Source of the DNA: Leucobacter komagatae
GTDB lineage: Bacteria > Actinomycetota > Actinomycetes > Actinomycetales > Microbacteriaceae
Assembly (NCBI RefSeq): GCF_006716085.1
Contig: NZ_VFON01000001.1
Coordinates: forward strand, 1,054,001-1,118,000
Direction: 5' to 3'
Length of the DNA: 64,000 bases
Shown: positions 57,170 to 64,000 of the stretch, in pieces
Layout: each line of letters opens with the position of its first letter
Position numbering within the stretch: position 1 is the first letter of the stretch
The notes under the pieces: model-generated
What the model saw: only the letters and a program-made list of their open reading frames with translations
Told to the model about the DNA's origin: nothing
Databases searched by the model: none
Translations under genes and position numbers: made by a program

Positions 57170-57290
57170 CCCCCGAGGCCGTCGGTCCAAATCCTACCCC
57201 CGCAACCAAGAGTCGCACTGCGGCGAAACCCCCTGATCATCGGTCAGGGGGTTTTGCGTTGTGTGCAAGGCTCGTCGGGCCGTCGACAGC
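57170..57290 (+). repeat. Right copy of direct repeat: degenerate tRNA-fMet 3' half and terminator
   Basis: The sequence repeats the second tRNA-fMet from the anticodon 3' side through CCCCCGCAACCA, the spacer AGAGTCGCACTGCGG, the CCCCCTGA terminator and CGTCGGGCCGTCGACAGC. About six mismatches lie in the tRNA part alone, so no functional tRNA is encoded. The 5' half of a tRNA is absent. Confidence 0.8.
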
Positions 57291-57328
57291 GGGGCCGGGG
57301 CCGAGAGACGGCCCGGCGTCTCGGCGCC

Positions 57329-58120
57329 CTACTCCTTCTTCGCGCGCAGCGTCTTGAACAGCATCTGCCCGAGCACGAACGCGAGCAGCAGCGAGAACGC
57401 GACGTTCGACGCGAACGGCGTGATCTTCGTCGCGAACACCGACCCGAGCGGCGAGAGCACGCTCGCCGCGATGCCGAGCACAAGGGCGCTGCGCAGGTCG
57501 ACGTTGTTCCGCTTAAAGTTGCCAAGGGTGCCCGAGATCGAGCCCGGAATGAGCATGATGAGCGACGTGCCCTTCGCGACGAGGTCGTTCGAGCCGAAGA
57601 AGAACATCAGCGCAGGCACGACGATGACGCCGCCGCCGACGCCGAGCAGGCCCGAGAGCACCCCAGTGACGAGGCCGAGGGCGACGAGCCCGATGCCGAC
57701 CGCAACCGTCATGTCGATCTGCGCCTCGCGCTGCGGCACCACGAACCACAGGCTGACGACGACGCCGAGCAGGAACACCATGAAGAGCCAGCGGAGGAAG
57801 CCGGTGGGCACCTTCGCAAGAAGGTAGCTGCCGATCTGCGCGCCGACCACGATGCCGACAGCGAGCAAGATCGCCGCGATCCAGTCGACGTTACCCTGCA
57901 CCGCATACCCAATGCTGCCAACGACCGCCGCCGGGAGGATCGCGGCGACCGAGGTCCCAGCCGCGAGCCGCTGCTGGTAGCCGAGGAAGATGGTGAGGAG
58001 CGGAACGAGCACGACGCCTCCCCCGATCCCGAACAGACCGGAGAGGATTCCGGTGAGCGCGCCGAAGAGCGCGAGCACGAGGATCGAGGGGCGAGGTGCA
58101 GTGAGGTCAGGTGAAGTCAT
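57329..58120 (-). CDS. TauE/SafE-family sulfite/sulfonate exporter-like membrane protein
   Basis: The 263-aa protein has about eight membrane helices and two copies of the family motif GLFGIGGGVVLVPLL (near residue 28) and GLLGVGGGVIVVPALMFF (near residue 160). Such proteins export sulfite, sulfoacetate or other organic anions. It is not clearly in an operon; the gamma-glutamyltransferase gene lies 94 bases upstream in the same direction. A sulfur link with glutathione breakdown is possible, but it is inference. Confidence 0.92.
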   Translation of the reverse strand: MTSPDLTAPRPSILVLALFGALTGILSGLFGIGGGVVLVPLLTIFLGYQQRLAAGTSVAAILPAAVVGSIGYAVQGNVDWIAAILLAVGIVVGAQIGSYLLAKVPTGFLRWLFMVFLLGVVVSLWFVVPQREAQIDMTVAVGIGLVALGLVTGVLSGLLGVGGGVIVVPALMFFFGSNDLVAKGTSLIMLIPGSISGTLGNFKRNNVDLRSALVLGIAASVLSPLGSVFATKITPFASNVAFSLLLAFVLGQMLFKTLRAKKE

Positions 58121-58214
58121 CAGGGTCTTTCGGTGCGTTGCGCGAGCGTGACCGCTCGCTGGAGAATCGCGGGGCGATGAGGAGATGGGATGGGGATCGC
58201 GAGATCCGGATCAG

Positions 58215-59765
58215 CTACCCTGCCCCGAGTACGACGACCGCCGAGCCATCGGAACGGGGGTCGCTCGCGGCCGTGTAGCCGGTGGTGCCGTCTGGCAATC
58301 GGTCAATGCGCACCACGTTTGAGTGGCCGAGCGATTCGTCTCGCGACGGCACCGTGACGAGCGCGAACCCGGCGGCACCGATCGCGGCCTTCGCCACGTC
58401 TGAGACGTCAACCTCGGCGACCACGCTCGCGGGGTTGTCGCCGGTCACCTCTTCGACCATCCAGCGCGGCGCGTGGGTCGCGGCTTCGGGATCCTCACCC
58501 GCGAGCATCCGCTGCAAAAGGTGCGTGTGCACCTGCGGCTGCGCGGCTCCGCCCATCGTCGCCGGGACGTAGCGCAGCTCGTCGCCTTCTAGCACCATGA
58601 CGGGCATGAGCGTGTGGCGCGGGCGCTTGCCCGGCGCGAACGCGTTGGGTGACGCGGGGTCGAGCGAGAACGAGGTGCCACGGTTCTGGAAAATGATGCC
58701 GGTGTCGGGCTCAAGAATGTAAGAGCCGAAGTCCCAGTACACCGAGTTGATGAATGACACCGCCCAGCCGTCGGCGCTCACCGCGGAGAACCCAACGGTA
58801 TCGCCGCTCGCCTTCGCGTCACCGGCGATCGGGCGGTCGGGCGCCGCCGCCGCAACGAGCTCTTCACCCGTGGCACCGTCGAAGGTGGGGTCTGAGAGCA
58901 GCTGTGTACGCACGAGGTTGCTCTCGTAGAACGCGCGGGCGAGCTCGCCGGCGCCCGCGCCGAGCGGGTCTGCTATCTCGGCGGTGATCGCGTTGAGCGC
59001 GCGCAAGAACATGAACCCGGAGGTGTTCGGGGGCCCGGTGAGCACCCGCAGGCCGCGGAATGTCGTCTCGATCGGGGCATCCCAGAACGGCCGGTAGGCC
59101 GCAGTGTCATCGAGGGTGATCTTCGATCCGCGGCGGGCGAGACCCGCGACCCAGCTGCGCGCGAGGTCGCCAGTGTAAAACGCGTCCGGCCCGCCCGCGG
59201 CGAGTTGCTCGAGCGAGGCCGCAAGGGCGGGCTGCGTGAGCCGCTCCCCCTCGGCGAGCGGCTCGCCGCCCGGATAGAACACGGCGCTCGCGCCGGGATC
59301 CTTCGCGAACTCGGGCTGCGCCGCACGAAGCTCGCGGGCGACCGACCGTGAGTTCGGGAACCCGTCGCGCGCGAACCCGATCGCGGGCGCGAGATGCTCG
59401 GCCCAGCTGCGCGTCGCGCCCAGCTCGTGGAGGGCTTCCCAGCCGCGGATTCCACCCGGCACAGTGACGGTGTCGATGCCGCGGAGCGGAAGGGCGTCGC
59501 CGTGTGTCTCCCGGAGCGCCTCGAGCGTCTGGCCCGCTGGCGCCGTTCCCGTTGCGTTCAGGAAGCGGATCTCGCCGTCTGGGCTGCGCACGATGGCGAC
59601 GAGATCGCCGCCGAGCGCGACGTTGTTCGGGTAGACGACGCAGAGCGTTGCGGCCGCCGTGATCGCGGCGTCGATCGCGTTTCCCCCTGCGCGGAGCACG
59701 GCGGCCCCGGCCTCAGTTGCGAGGTGGTGCGACGTCGAAATTGCGCCCAACGGTGCGGCTGTCAT
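58215..59765 (-). CDS. Gamma-glutamyltransferase family protein
   Basis: The 516-aa protein is an Ntn hydrolase of the gamma-glutamyltranspeptidase family. Autocleavage at the conserved Thr323 (SGDTVGFSAVSADGW) would create the small subunit. Other motifs are GGNAIDAAITAAATLCVVYP near the N-terminus and QNRGTSFSLDP and MGGAAQPQVHTHLL near the end. No signal peptide is seen, so this member is probably cytoplasmic. It overlaps the FadR-type regulator by 4 bases. Substrates may be gamma-glutamyl peptides imported by the POT transporter encoded nearby. Confidence 0.9.
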   Translation of the reverse strand: MTAAPLGAISTSHHLATEAGAAVLRAGGNAIDAAITAAATLCVVYPNNVALGGDLVAIVRSPDGEIRFLNATGTAPAGQTLEALRETHGDALPLRGIDTVTVPGGIRGWEALHELGATRSWAEHLAPAIGFARDGFPNSRSVARELRAAQPEFAKDPGASAVFYPGGEPLAEGERLTQPALAASLEQLAAGGPDAFYTGDLARSWVAGLARRGSKITLDDTAAYRPFWDAPIETTFRGLRVLTGPPNTSGFMFLRALNAITAEIADPLGAGAGELARAFYESNLVRTQLLSDPTFDGATGEELVAAAAPDRPIAGDAKASGDTVGFSAVSADGWAVSFINSVYWDFGSYILEPDTGIIFQNRGTSFSLDPASPNAFAPGKRPRHTLMPVMVLEGDELRYVPATMGGAAQPQVHTHLLQRMLAGEDPEAATHAPRWMVEEVTGDNPASVVAEVDVSDVAKAAIGAAGFALVTVPSRDESLGHSNVVRIDRLPDGTTGYTAASDPRSDGSAVVVLGAG

Positions 59766-60517
59766 GCTGTGCTCTCCTGCTCCTGTGAGTGGGTGTCGTT
59801 TTTGCGGTCTTCTTTCTGGCCCGCGAGCGCGATCTGCTGCGCGATGTCGAGCACGTGAGCCCGAGCTTCGGTTTCGGCGAGGTCGCCGTCTCCCGCCGCG
59901 ATGGCCTCGAAGATGCGCCGGTGCGCTGCGCTCGAGACCTGGCGGCGCTCGCGCGTCTGGTAGCGGCTACCGCGGCTCGGCGCGATCTGCTGCGCGATCT
60001 GCTCATTGATGAGTTCGAGCAGCGGGTTGTGGGTGTACTGGGCGATCGACTGGTGGAAGGCGCGATCGAGTTCGGCGTAGCGATCCTTCGTCGTGTCTTT
60101 CTCCATGGCCTCAACGAGCTCGCGCAGCTGGGCGATGTCTCGCGGGGTCGCCCGACCGGCCGTGATGCGCGCGATGGGCGGCTCGACGATGGCGCGGAGC
60201 TCCATAATGTCGCGGATTTCGGCTGCGGCCGAATTCACGGCGTCGCCGATCTGCTCGACGATGCCCGAGCGCTCCCCCGGGCTCAGCACGACCGTGCCGC
60301 GGCCCGGCTTCCGGTCGATCAGACCGCGGTTTTCGAGCTCGCGCAACGCCTCCCTGATGGAGACTCGTGAGACGCCCAGGTGTTCAGCGAGCGCGCGCTC
60401 CGGCGGCAAGCGATCGCCCGGGGCGAGCTCGCCATCGAGAATGAGGCGTTCAAGGTCGACCGAGAGGCGGTCTGGGAGCGACAGCGTTGTCGCCCGCTTC
60501 ATGGATGTCCAGTCCAT
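59762..60517 (-). CDS. GntR-family regulator, FadR/FCD subfamily
   Basis: The 251-aa protein has an N-terminal winged HTH (LAPGDRLPPERALAEHLGVSRVSIREALRELENRGLI in outline, residues about 32-70) and an all-helical FCD effector domain with metal-binding His and Asp positions (DRAFHQSIAQYTHN, SSAAHRRIFEAI). It heads the leftward GGT operon and is divergent from the POT gene, with a FadR-type operator in between. It is the likely repressor of both. Confidence 0.93.
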   Translation of the reverse strand: MDWTSMKRATTLSLPDRLSVDLERLILDGELAPGDRLPPERALAEHLGVSRVSIREALRELENRGLIDRKPGRGTVVLSPGERSGIVEQIGDAVNSAAAEIRDIMELRAIVEPPIARITAGRATPRDIAQLRELVEAMEKDTTKDRYAELDRAFHQSIAQYTHNPLLELINEQIAQQIAPSRGSRYQTRERRQVSSAAHRRIFEAIAAGDGDLAETEARAHVLDIAQQIALAGQKEDRKNDTHSQEQESTA

Positions 60518-60675
60518 TCGCCACTCCTTTCGTCTGCGTGCGGGGTTCGGGTATCGGGGTCAGCTGGTGCGCCCACAGGGAGGCGGCCCCCTCGAAACTA
60601 CCGTTTCGCGAGCTCGCCTCGCCGTAATTGACGGGGCGTCGCAAAGCAGGGTATATTTGCCACTCGTTCGAGGAA

Positions 60676-60690
60676 GTTGGTCTGACCAAC
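60676..60690. promoter_or_regulatory. FadR-type operator in the GntR-POT intergenic region
   Basis: GTTGGTCTGACCAAC is a perfect palindrome around a central T and contains TGGTCTGACCA, the consensus form bound by FadR-type GntR proteins. It lies 159 bases from the regulator start and 114 bases from the transporter start in a 286-base non-coding gap. Confidence 0.8.
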
Positions 60691-60803
60691 AGTTCATTAA
60701 CCCTACACCGAACACCCGCACATCCGATACCCGCAGCACCCAACCTGCGCGCTCGACACGAGTGGCAGGAGCGGCAGCTGCCCGTATGCCACATGGAGAA
60801 TCA

Positions 60804-62297
60804 ATGACGAAACCCCGCCAAGCCGACACCAGCACGCACCCGGGAACCGGAGTGACGAGCGCCCTCGGCATCGTGGTCGACGACGCGAAACCGAGCGGCC
60901 TGCTCACGCTCTCGGGCGTCGAGATGTGGGAGCGTTTCAGCTTCTACGGCCTCCAGGTACTCCTCGCGTACTACCTGTACTACTCGCTGACAGACGGCGG
61001 GCTCGAGCTCCCCCGCCCCGTCGCCCTCGGCATCGCCGGTTCCTACGGCGGGCTCGTCTACATTGCCCAGATCGTCGGCGCGTGGGTCGCAGACCGCGTG
61101 CTCGCCCCGCGATACGTCGTGCTGGTCGGCGGCTCGGCGATCCTTGCGGGCCACCTGCTACTCGCAATCGTTCCCGGCCTCCTCGGCCTCGTTGTCGGCC
61201 TCGCCCTCATCGTGATTGGTACGGGCGGCCTGAAAGTCAACACGACGATGATGGTCGGCGAGCTGTACCCGAATGGCGGCCCGCGCCGCGATGCCGGGTA
61301 TTCGATCTACTACATGGGCATCACGATCGGTGCGTTCGCGGGCCCGCTCGTGACGGGCTGGCTCAACCAGGCGTGGGGCTTCCACGTCGCATTCGGCGCG
61401 GCAGCCGCTGGCATGGCTCTCGGCCTCGGGCAGTACATCTTCGGCATGCGCCGGCTCCCGGCGAGCACCGCGACCGTGCCGAACCCGCTGCCCGCCAGCG
61501 AGCGGACCCGCTGGATCATCATCACAATCGCGCTCATCGCAGCGATCGCGCTCGCGGTCGGATTCGGTCTCGTGCGGCCCGACAACATTAGCAACGTCGT
61601 CGCCCTCATCGTGCTCGTCGCAACGATCGGCCTCTTCACAATGCTGCTCACCAACAAGCAGGTCACGCGGCAGGAGCGGCGCGGGGTCGTCCGCTACGTT
61701 CCCATCTTCCTGATGAGCCTCGTGTTCTGGACGCTTCTCTTCCAGCTCTTCACCGCGTTCGCCGTCTTTGCTGACACGAAGATCAACCTCAACGTCGGCT
61801 CGGCGACCGTACCGCCGTCGCTCATCGTAACGCTCGAGAGCCTCGCCGTGGCCGGCATCACGGCGCTCCTCGCTGTGCTCTGGACCCGCAGCCGAGCGGC
61901 GCGCATGCGGCCCGTGACAAAGCTCGTGGTCGGAGTTATCGCGATGTCGGCCGGTGCCGCGGTGATTGTGCCTTTCGGGCTCGGAGCAGGCGTCACTATG
62001 CCTCTCGCGATCGCCCTGCTGGTCATGGTGTTCTTCGCGTTCGGAGAGTCGCTCTTCGCACCATCTGCCCTGTCATTCACGGCCGAGCTCGCGCCGAAGG
62101 CGGCCACCTCGCAGATGACCGCGCTGTACTTCCTCACCATGGCAGGCGGCTCGACGTTCGCGGGGTGGATCTCGCAGTCGTACCGCGAGGGCGCAGAGGC
62201 GCAGTACTTCGGAACGGTGGCGGTCGTGTCGCTCGCGCTGATCATCGCCCTCGGCGTGGTGCACAAGCTCGTAGACCGCGCGATGCTGAGCCGCTAG
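60804..62297 (+). CDS. POT/PTR2-family proton-coupled peptide transporter
   Basis: The 497-aa membrane protein imports di- and tripeptides with protons. The N-terminal helix bears the EMWERFSFYG form of the ExxER motif (residues about 40-52), followed by GGLVYIAQIVGAWVADRVL and INAGYSIYYMGIT-like PTR2 signature (RRDAGYSIYYMGITIGAF). Fourteen hydrophobic helices are predicted by eye. ATG 60804 has GGAG seven bases upstream; the open frame to 60093 is antisense to the regulator. It is divergent from the regulator and probably supplies gamma-glutamyl or other peptides. Confidence 0.94.
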   Translation: MTKPRQADTSTHPGTGVTSALGIVVDDAKPSGLLTLSGVEMWERFSFYGLQVLLAYYLYYSLTDGGLELPRPVALGIAGSYGGLVYIAQIVGAWVADRVLAPRYVVLVGGSAILAGHLLLAIVPGLLGLVVGLALIVIGTGGLKVNTTMMVGELYPNGGPRRDAGYSIYYMGITIGAFAGPLVTGWLNQAWGFHVAFGAAAAGMALGLGQYIFGMRRLPASTATVPNPLPASERTRWIIITIALIAAIALAVGFGLVRPDNISNVVALIVLVATIGLFTMLLTNKQVTRQERRGVVRYVPIFLMSLVFWTLLFQLFTAFAVFADTKINLNVGSATVPPSLIVTLESLAVAGITALLAVLWTRSRAARMRPVTKLVVGVIAMSAGAAVIVPFGLGAGVTMPLAIALLVMVFFAFGESLFAPSALSFTAELAPKAATSQMTALYFLTMAGGSTFAGWISQSYREGAEAQYFGTVAVVSLALIIALGVVHKLVDRAMLSR

Positions 62298-62334
62298 CGT
62301 TCCGCTGGCTCTAGCCTCAAGCTTTGCTCCCGCA

Positions 62335-62360
62335 GGGCCCGGGTCTTCCGACTCGGGCCC
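62335..62360 (+). terminator. Terminator-like hairpin after the POT gene
   Basis: GGGCCCGGGTC and GACTCGGGCCC pair over 11 bp with one G-T pair around TTCC, followed by CTTTGCTG. Confidence 0.7.
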
Positions 62361-62510
62361 CTTTGCTGTGCCCGTGAGGTCGCTCAGGCAGTCAATAACC
62401 ATGTGATCTGCAGTTCGCATGTCGTTTCGAGGCCCGGCAGCCAGAGGCATCGTCGATCACATACGGTGGGGGCCTGGGTGGGCCTAATTCCATGACCGAA
62501 GACACAAAAA

Positions 62511-62538
62511 GGGGTGCGGCCGTGGCCGCACCCCTTCT
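62511..62538 (-). terminator. Strong terminator of the UPF0182 gene
   Basis: AAGGGGTGCGGCC pairs perfectly with GGCCGCACCCCTT around GT. On the minus strand the stem runs directly into TTTTTGTG, the classical intrinsic form. Confidence 0.88.
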
Positions 62539-62549
62539 GTGTTCTGGCG

Positions 62550-64000
62550 TTAGTTCCCCGCAGCCAGCGCCCGCTCAAACGCCTCTTCGAGTCGCTTGTC
62601 AGCTTCGGCGAACTTCGTGAGATCGCCGTCCTTCATAGCGGCGGTTCGATCGTCGATCGCCTTCTTCATATCCTGCAGTGCCTGCTTCAGGGCGGGCGGC
62701 GTGCTGGAGCCGTCGCCCGGCTGCTGCGGTTCGCCGCCGGTACCGGGATCTGGCTCGACAGCGCCATCACCATCACCATCGCCATCGCCCGCGTTCGCCC
62801 CGGAGTTGCCCCCGAAGAGCTCGTCGAGCGCCTTGTCGAGGGTGTCCTCGAAGGCAATGTCGTCACCGAACGAGACGAGCACCTTCTGCAGCAGCGGGAA
62901 CTTCGTGCCCGTCGACGCCTCGAGGTAGACCGGCTGCACGTACAGCAGGCCGCCACCAACGGGCAGGGTCAACAGGTTGCCGCTAATCACTCGCGTGCCG
63001 CCCTGGCGCAGCAGGTTCAGCTCCGTCGACACCTTCGGGTCGGTGTTGAAGCTGTTCTGCACCTGGCCCGGCGCGGGAATGGTGTTGCTCTTCGGCAGGG
63101 TGAGGAGCTTGAGCGTTCCATAGTCCTCAGACACCTTGCCAGCCTCGGAACCCGCGTTCGAGTTCGCCGCGAGATACCCGGTGAGGATATCGCGAGCGGT
63201 CTCACCGCGGGCGTCGGGGATGTACGTCGAGTAGATCGAGTACGTCGGGTCCGCGCCCTTGCCCGCCGACAGCGTCAGGTAGTACGGCGGCTGCGCCGGG
63301 TTGCGCTCGTTCTCGTTCGCGCTCGCTACCGGGTCGTCGGGCGTACGCCACGCGTCCTCAGCCGAGTAGAACGCCCCGGAGTCGGTCACGTGGTACTTGC
63401 TCAGCACCTCGCGCTGCACCTTGAACATGTCGGTTGGGTAGCGCACGTGGCTGAGCAGCTCGCCGCTCATGTCGTCGACGCTCTTGAGCGTGCCCGGGAA
63501 GATCTTGCTCCACGACTTCAGGAGCGGATCCTCGCTGTCCCAGGCGTAGAGGTCGACGCTGCCGTCGTAGGCGTCAACGGTTGCCTTCACCGAGTTGCGA
63601 ATGTAGTTCACCGGCTTCGCGAGCATGCTCGCGCGCTGGTTGTCAGCGTCAACCGTCAGCGCGTTCATGTCGGTGATCTCGGAGTACGGGTACTGCGCAG
63701 AGGTCGTGTAGCCGTCGATGATCCACTTCAGCTTGCCATCCACCACCGACGCATACGGTGCGGCGTCGATCGTGAGGTAGGGCGCGACCTTCTGCACGCG
63801 CTCAACCGGGTTGCGGTCAAACAAGATCTGGGAGCCGTCGACGACGGCGCCAGAAAGGAGAATCTCGACGTCCTGGAACTTCAGCGCGAACATGATCTTC
63901 GCGAAGATGTTGTTGAGCGTCGGCCCGCCCTCGCCCTTGAACGTGGTGAGGTTCGCACGGCCGCCAACGGCAGCCTCAACGTCGCCCTCAGCGGCGTTCG
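62550..64000 (-). CDS. UPF0182-family membrane protein, C-terminal part (runs off the right edge)
   Basis: The frame is open to the window edge, about 483 residues, and its first visible segment NAAEGDVEAAVGGRANLTT matches the middle of UPF0182 proteins (usually 900-1000 aa with seven N-terminal helices). The extracellular part is seen here: IFAKIMFALKFQDVEILLS, NPVERVQKVAPYLTIDAAPYASVVDGK in outline, YSEITDMNALT and LPVGGGLLYVQPVYLEA. A Gly/Asp-rich linker (about 90 residues from the end) and a charged helix form the tail. Function is unknown. Confidence 0.94.
   Translation of the reverse strand, partial: NAAEGDVEAAVGGRANLTTFKGEGGPTLNNIFAKIMFALKFQDVEILLSGAVVDGSQILFDRNPVERVQKVAPYLTIDAAPYASVVDGKLKWIIDGYTTSAQYPYSEITDMNALTVDADNQRASMLAKPVNYIRNSVKATVDAYDGSVDLYAWDSEDPLLKSWSKIFPGTLKSVDDMSGELLSHVRYPTDMFKVQREVLSKYHVTDSGAFYSAEDAWRTPDDPVASANENERNPAQPPYYLTLSAGKGADPTYSIYSTYIPDARGETARDILTGYLAANSNAGSEAGKVSEDYGTLKLLTLPKSNTIPAPGQVQNSFNTDPKVSTELNLLRQGGTRVISGNLLTLPVGGGLLYVQPVYLEASTGTKFPLLQKVLVSFGDDIAFEDTLDKALDELFGGNSGANAGDGDGDGDGAVEPDPGTGGEPQQPGDGSSTPPALKQALQDMKKAIDDRTAAMKDGDLTKFAEADKRLEEAFERALAAGN

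Noticed and set aside
60093..60803. N-terminal extension of the POT transporter
   Set aside because: It is antisense to the FadR-type regulator and covers the operator; ATG 60804 has a good ribosome site and begins directly before the family's first conserved helix.
1..64000. CRISPR array, rRNA operon or biosynthetic (NRPS/PKS) cluster
   Set aside because: No regularly spaced direct repeats of CRISPR type, no rRNA sequence and no carrier/condensation domain motifs were seen on either strand.

Overview
The window is high-GC DNA with actinobacterial gene content and order: rpsB-tsf next to yraN-comM-dprA-xerC and an M23 peptidase, a LexA-boxed imuA'-imuB-dnaE2 operon, DUF2469, DUF3039 and UPF0182 proteins, and CDP-glycerol-type wall polymer enzymes. 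I infer a member of the Microbacteriaceae, plausibly Leucobacter or a close relative. All family assignments come from reading motifs; no database search was run.

Region 1 (1-17770) is the rpsB/tsf and yraN-comM-dprA-xerC neighbourhood. comM is split by an 11.56 kb integrated element (3234-14791). The element carries a large serine integrase beside its right end, a phage-type major capsid protein just inside its left end, an HGG-motif zinc protein, a small HTH regulator, a primase-polymerase followed by a D5/P4-type helicase, an AT-rich origin-like island, a second small serine recombinase and a divergent XRE + HEPN-motif pair. No portal, large terminase or tail gene is visible, so it looks like a phage satellite (capsid-forming or capsid-remodelling) rather than a prophage. 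The crossover can be placed on a GA dinucleotide: removing the element restores an open comM of about 517 codons, and the reconstructed attP has 9-bp inverted arms exactly equidistant from that GA.

Region 2 (17776-32254) begins with an M23 peptidase. After it comes a long leftward gene train: aminotransferase, polar amino-acid ABC importer, aldehyde dehydrogenase, a multi-subunit flavin/iron-sulfur amino-acid dehydrogenase, an M81 peptidase-GNAT fusion, 3-oxoacid CoA-transferase, 3-oxoadipyl-CoA-type thiolase and an IclR regulator. This reads as one catabolic pathway for an imported amino compound whose carbon enters a 3-oxoadipate-like end route. The substrate is not determinable from sequence.

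Region 3 (32442-42994) holds DUF2469, the SOS-regulated mutasome imuA'-imuB-dnaE2 with a perfect LexA box, nicotinate phosphoribosyltransferase, a structured G-rich intergenic region, DUF3039 and an ABC-2 exporter.

Region 4 (43043-54487) is cell-envelope biology: two CDP-glycerol-type glycerophosphotransferases (one with two tandem domains), a GT2 glycosyltransferase, an M23 peptidase, a DUF305/DUF6153/F510_1955 lipoprotein group, an HtrA-like protease and a sortase-anchored thioester-domain surface protein.

Region 5 (54628-57290) has two identical initiator tRNAs. A degenerate direct repeat of the second tRNA's 3' half and terminator bounds a 2.2 kb segment that holds an IS256/IS1249-type insertion with an 8-bp target duplication and an orphan DUF6508-like membrane protein. 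Region 6 (57329-64000) carries a TauE/SafE transporter, a gamma-glutamyltransferase with its FadR-type regulator and a divergent POT peptide transporter with a perfect FadR-type operator, and the C-terminal part of a UPF0182 membrane protein.
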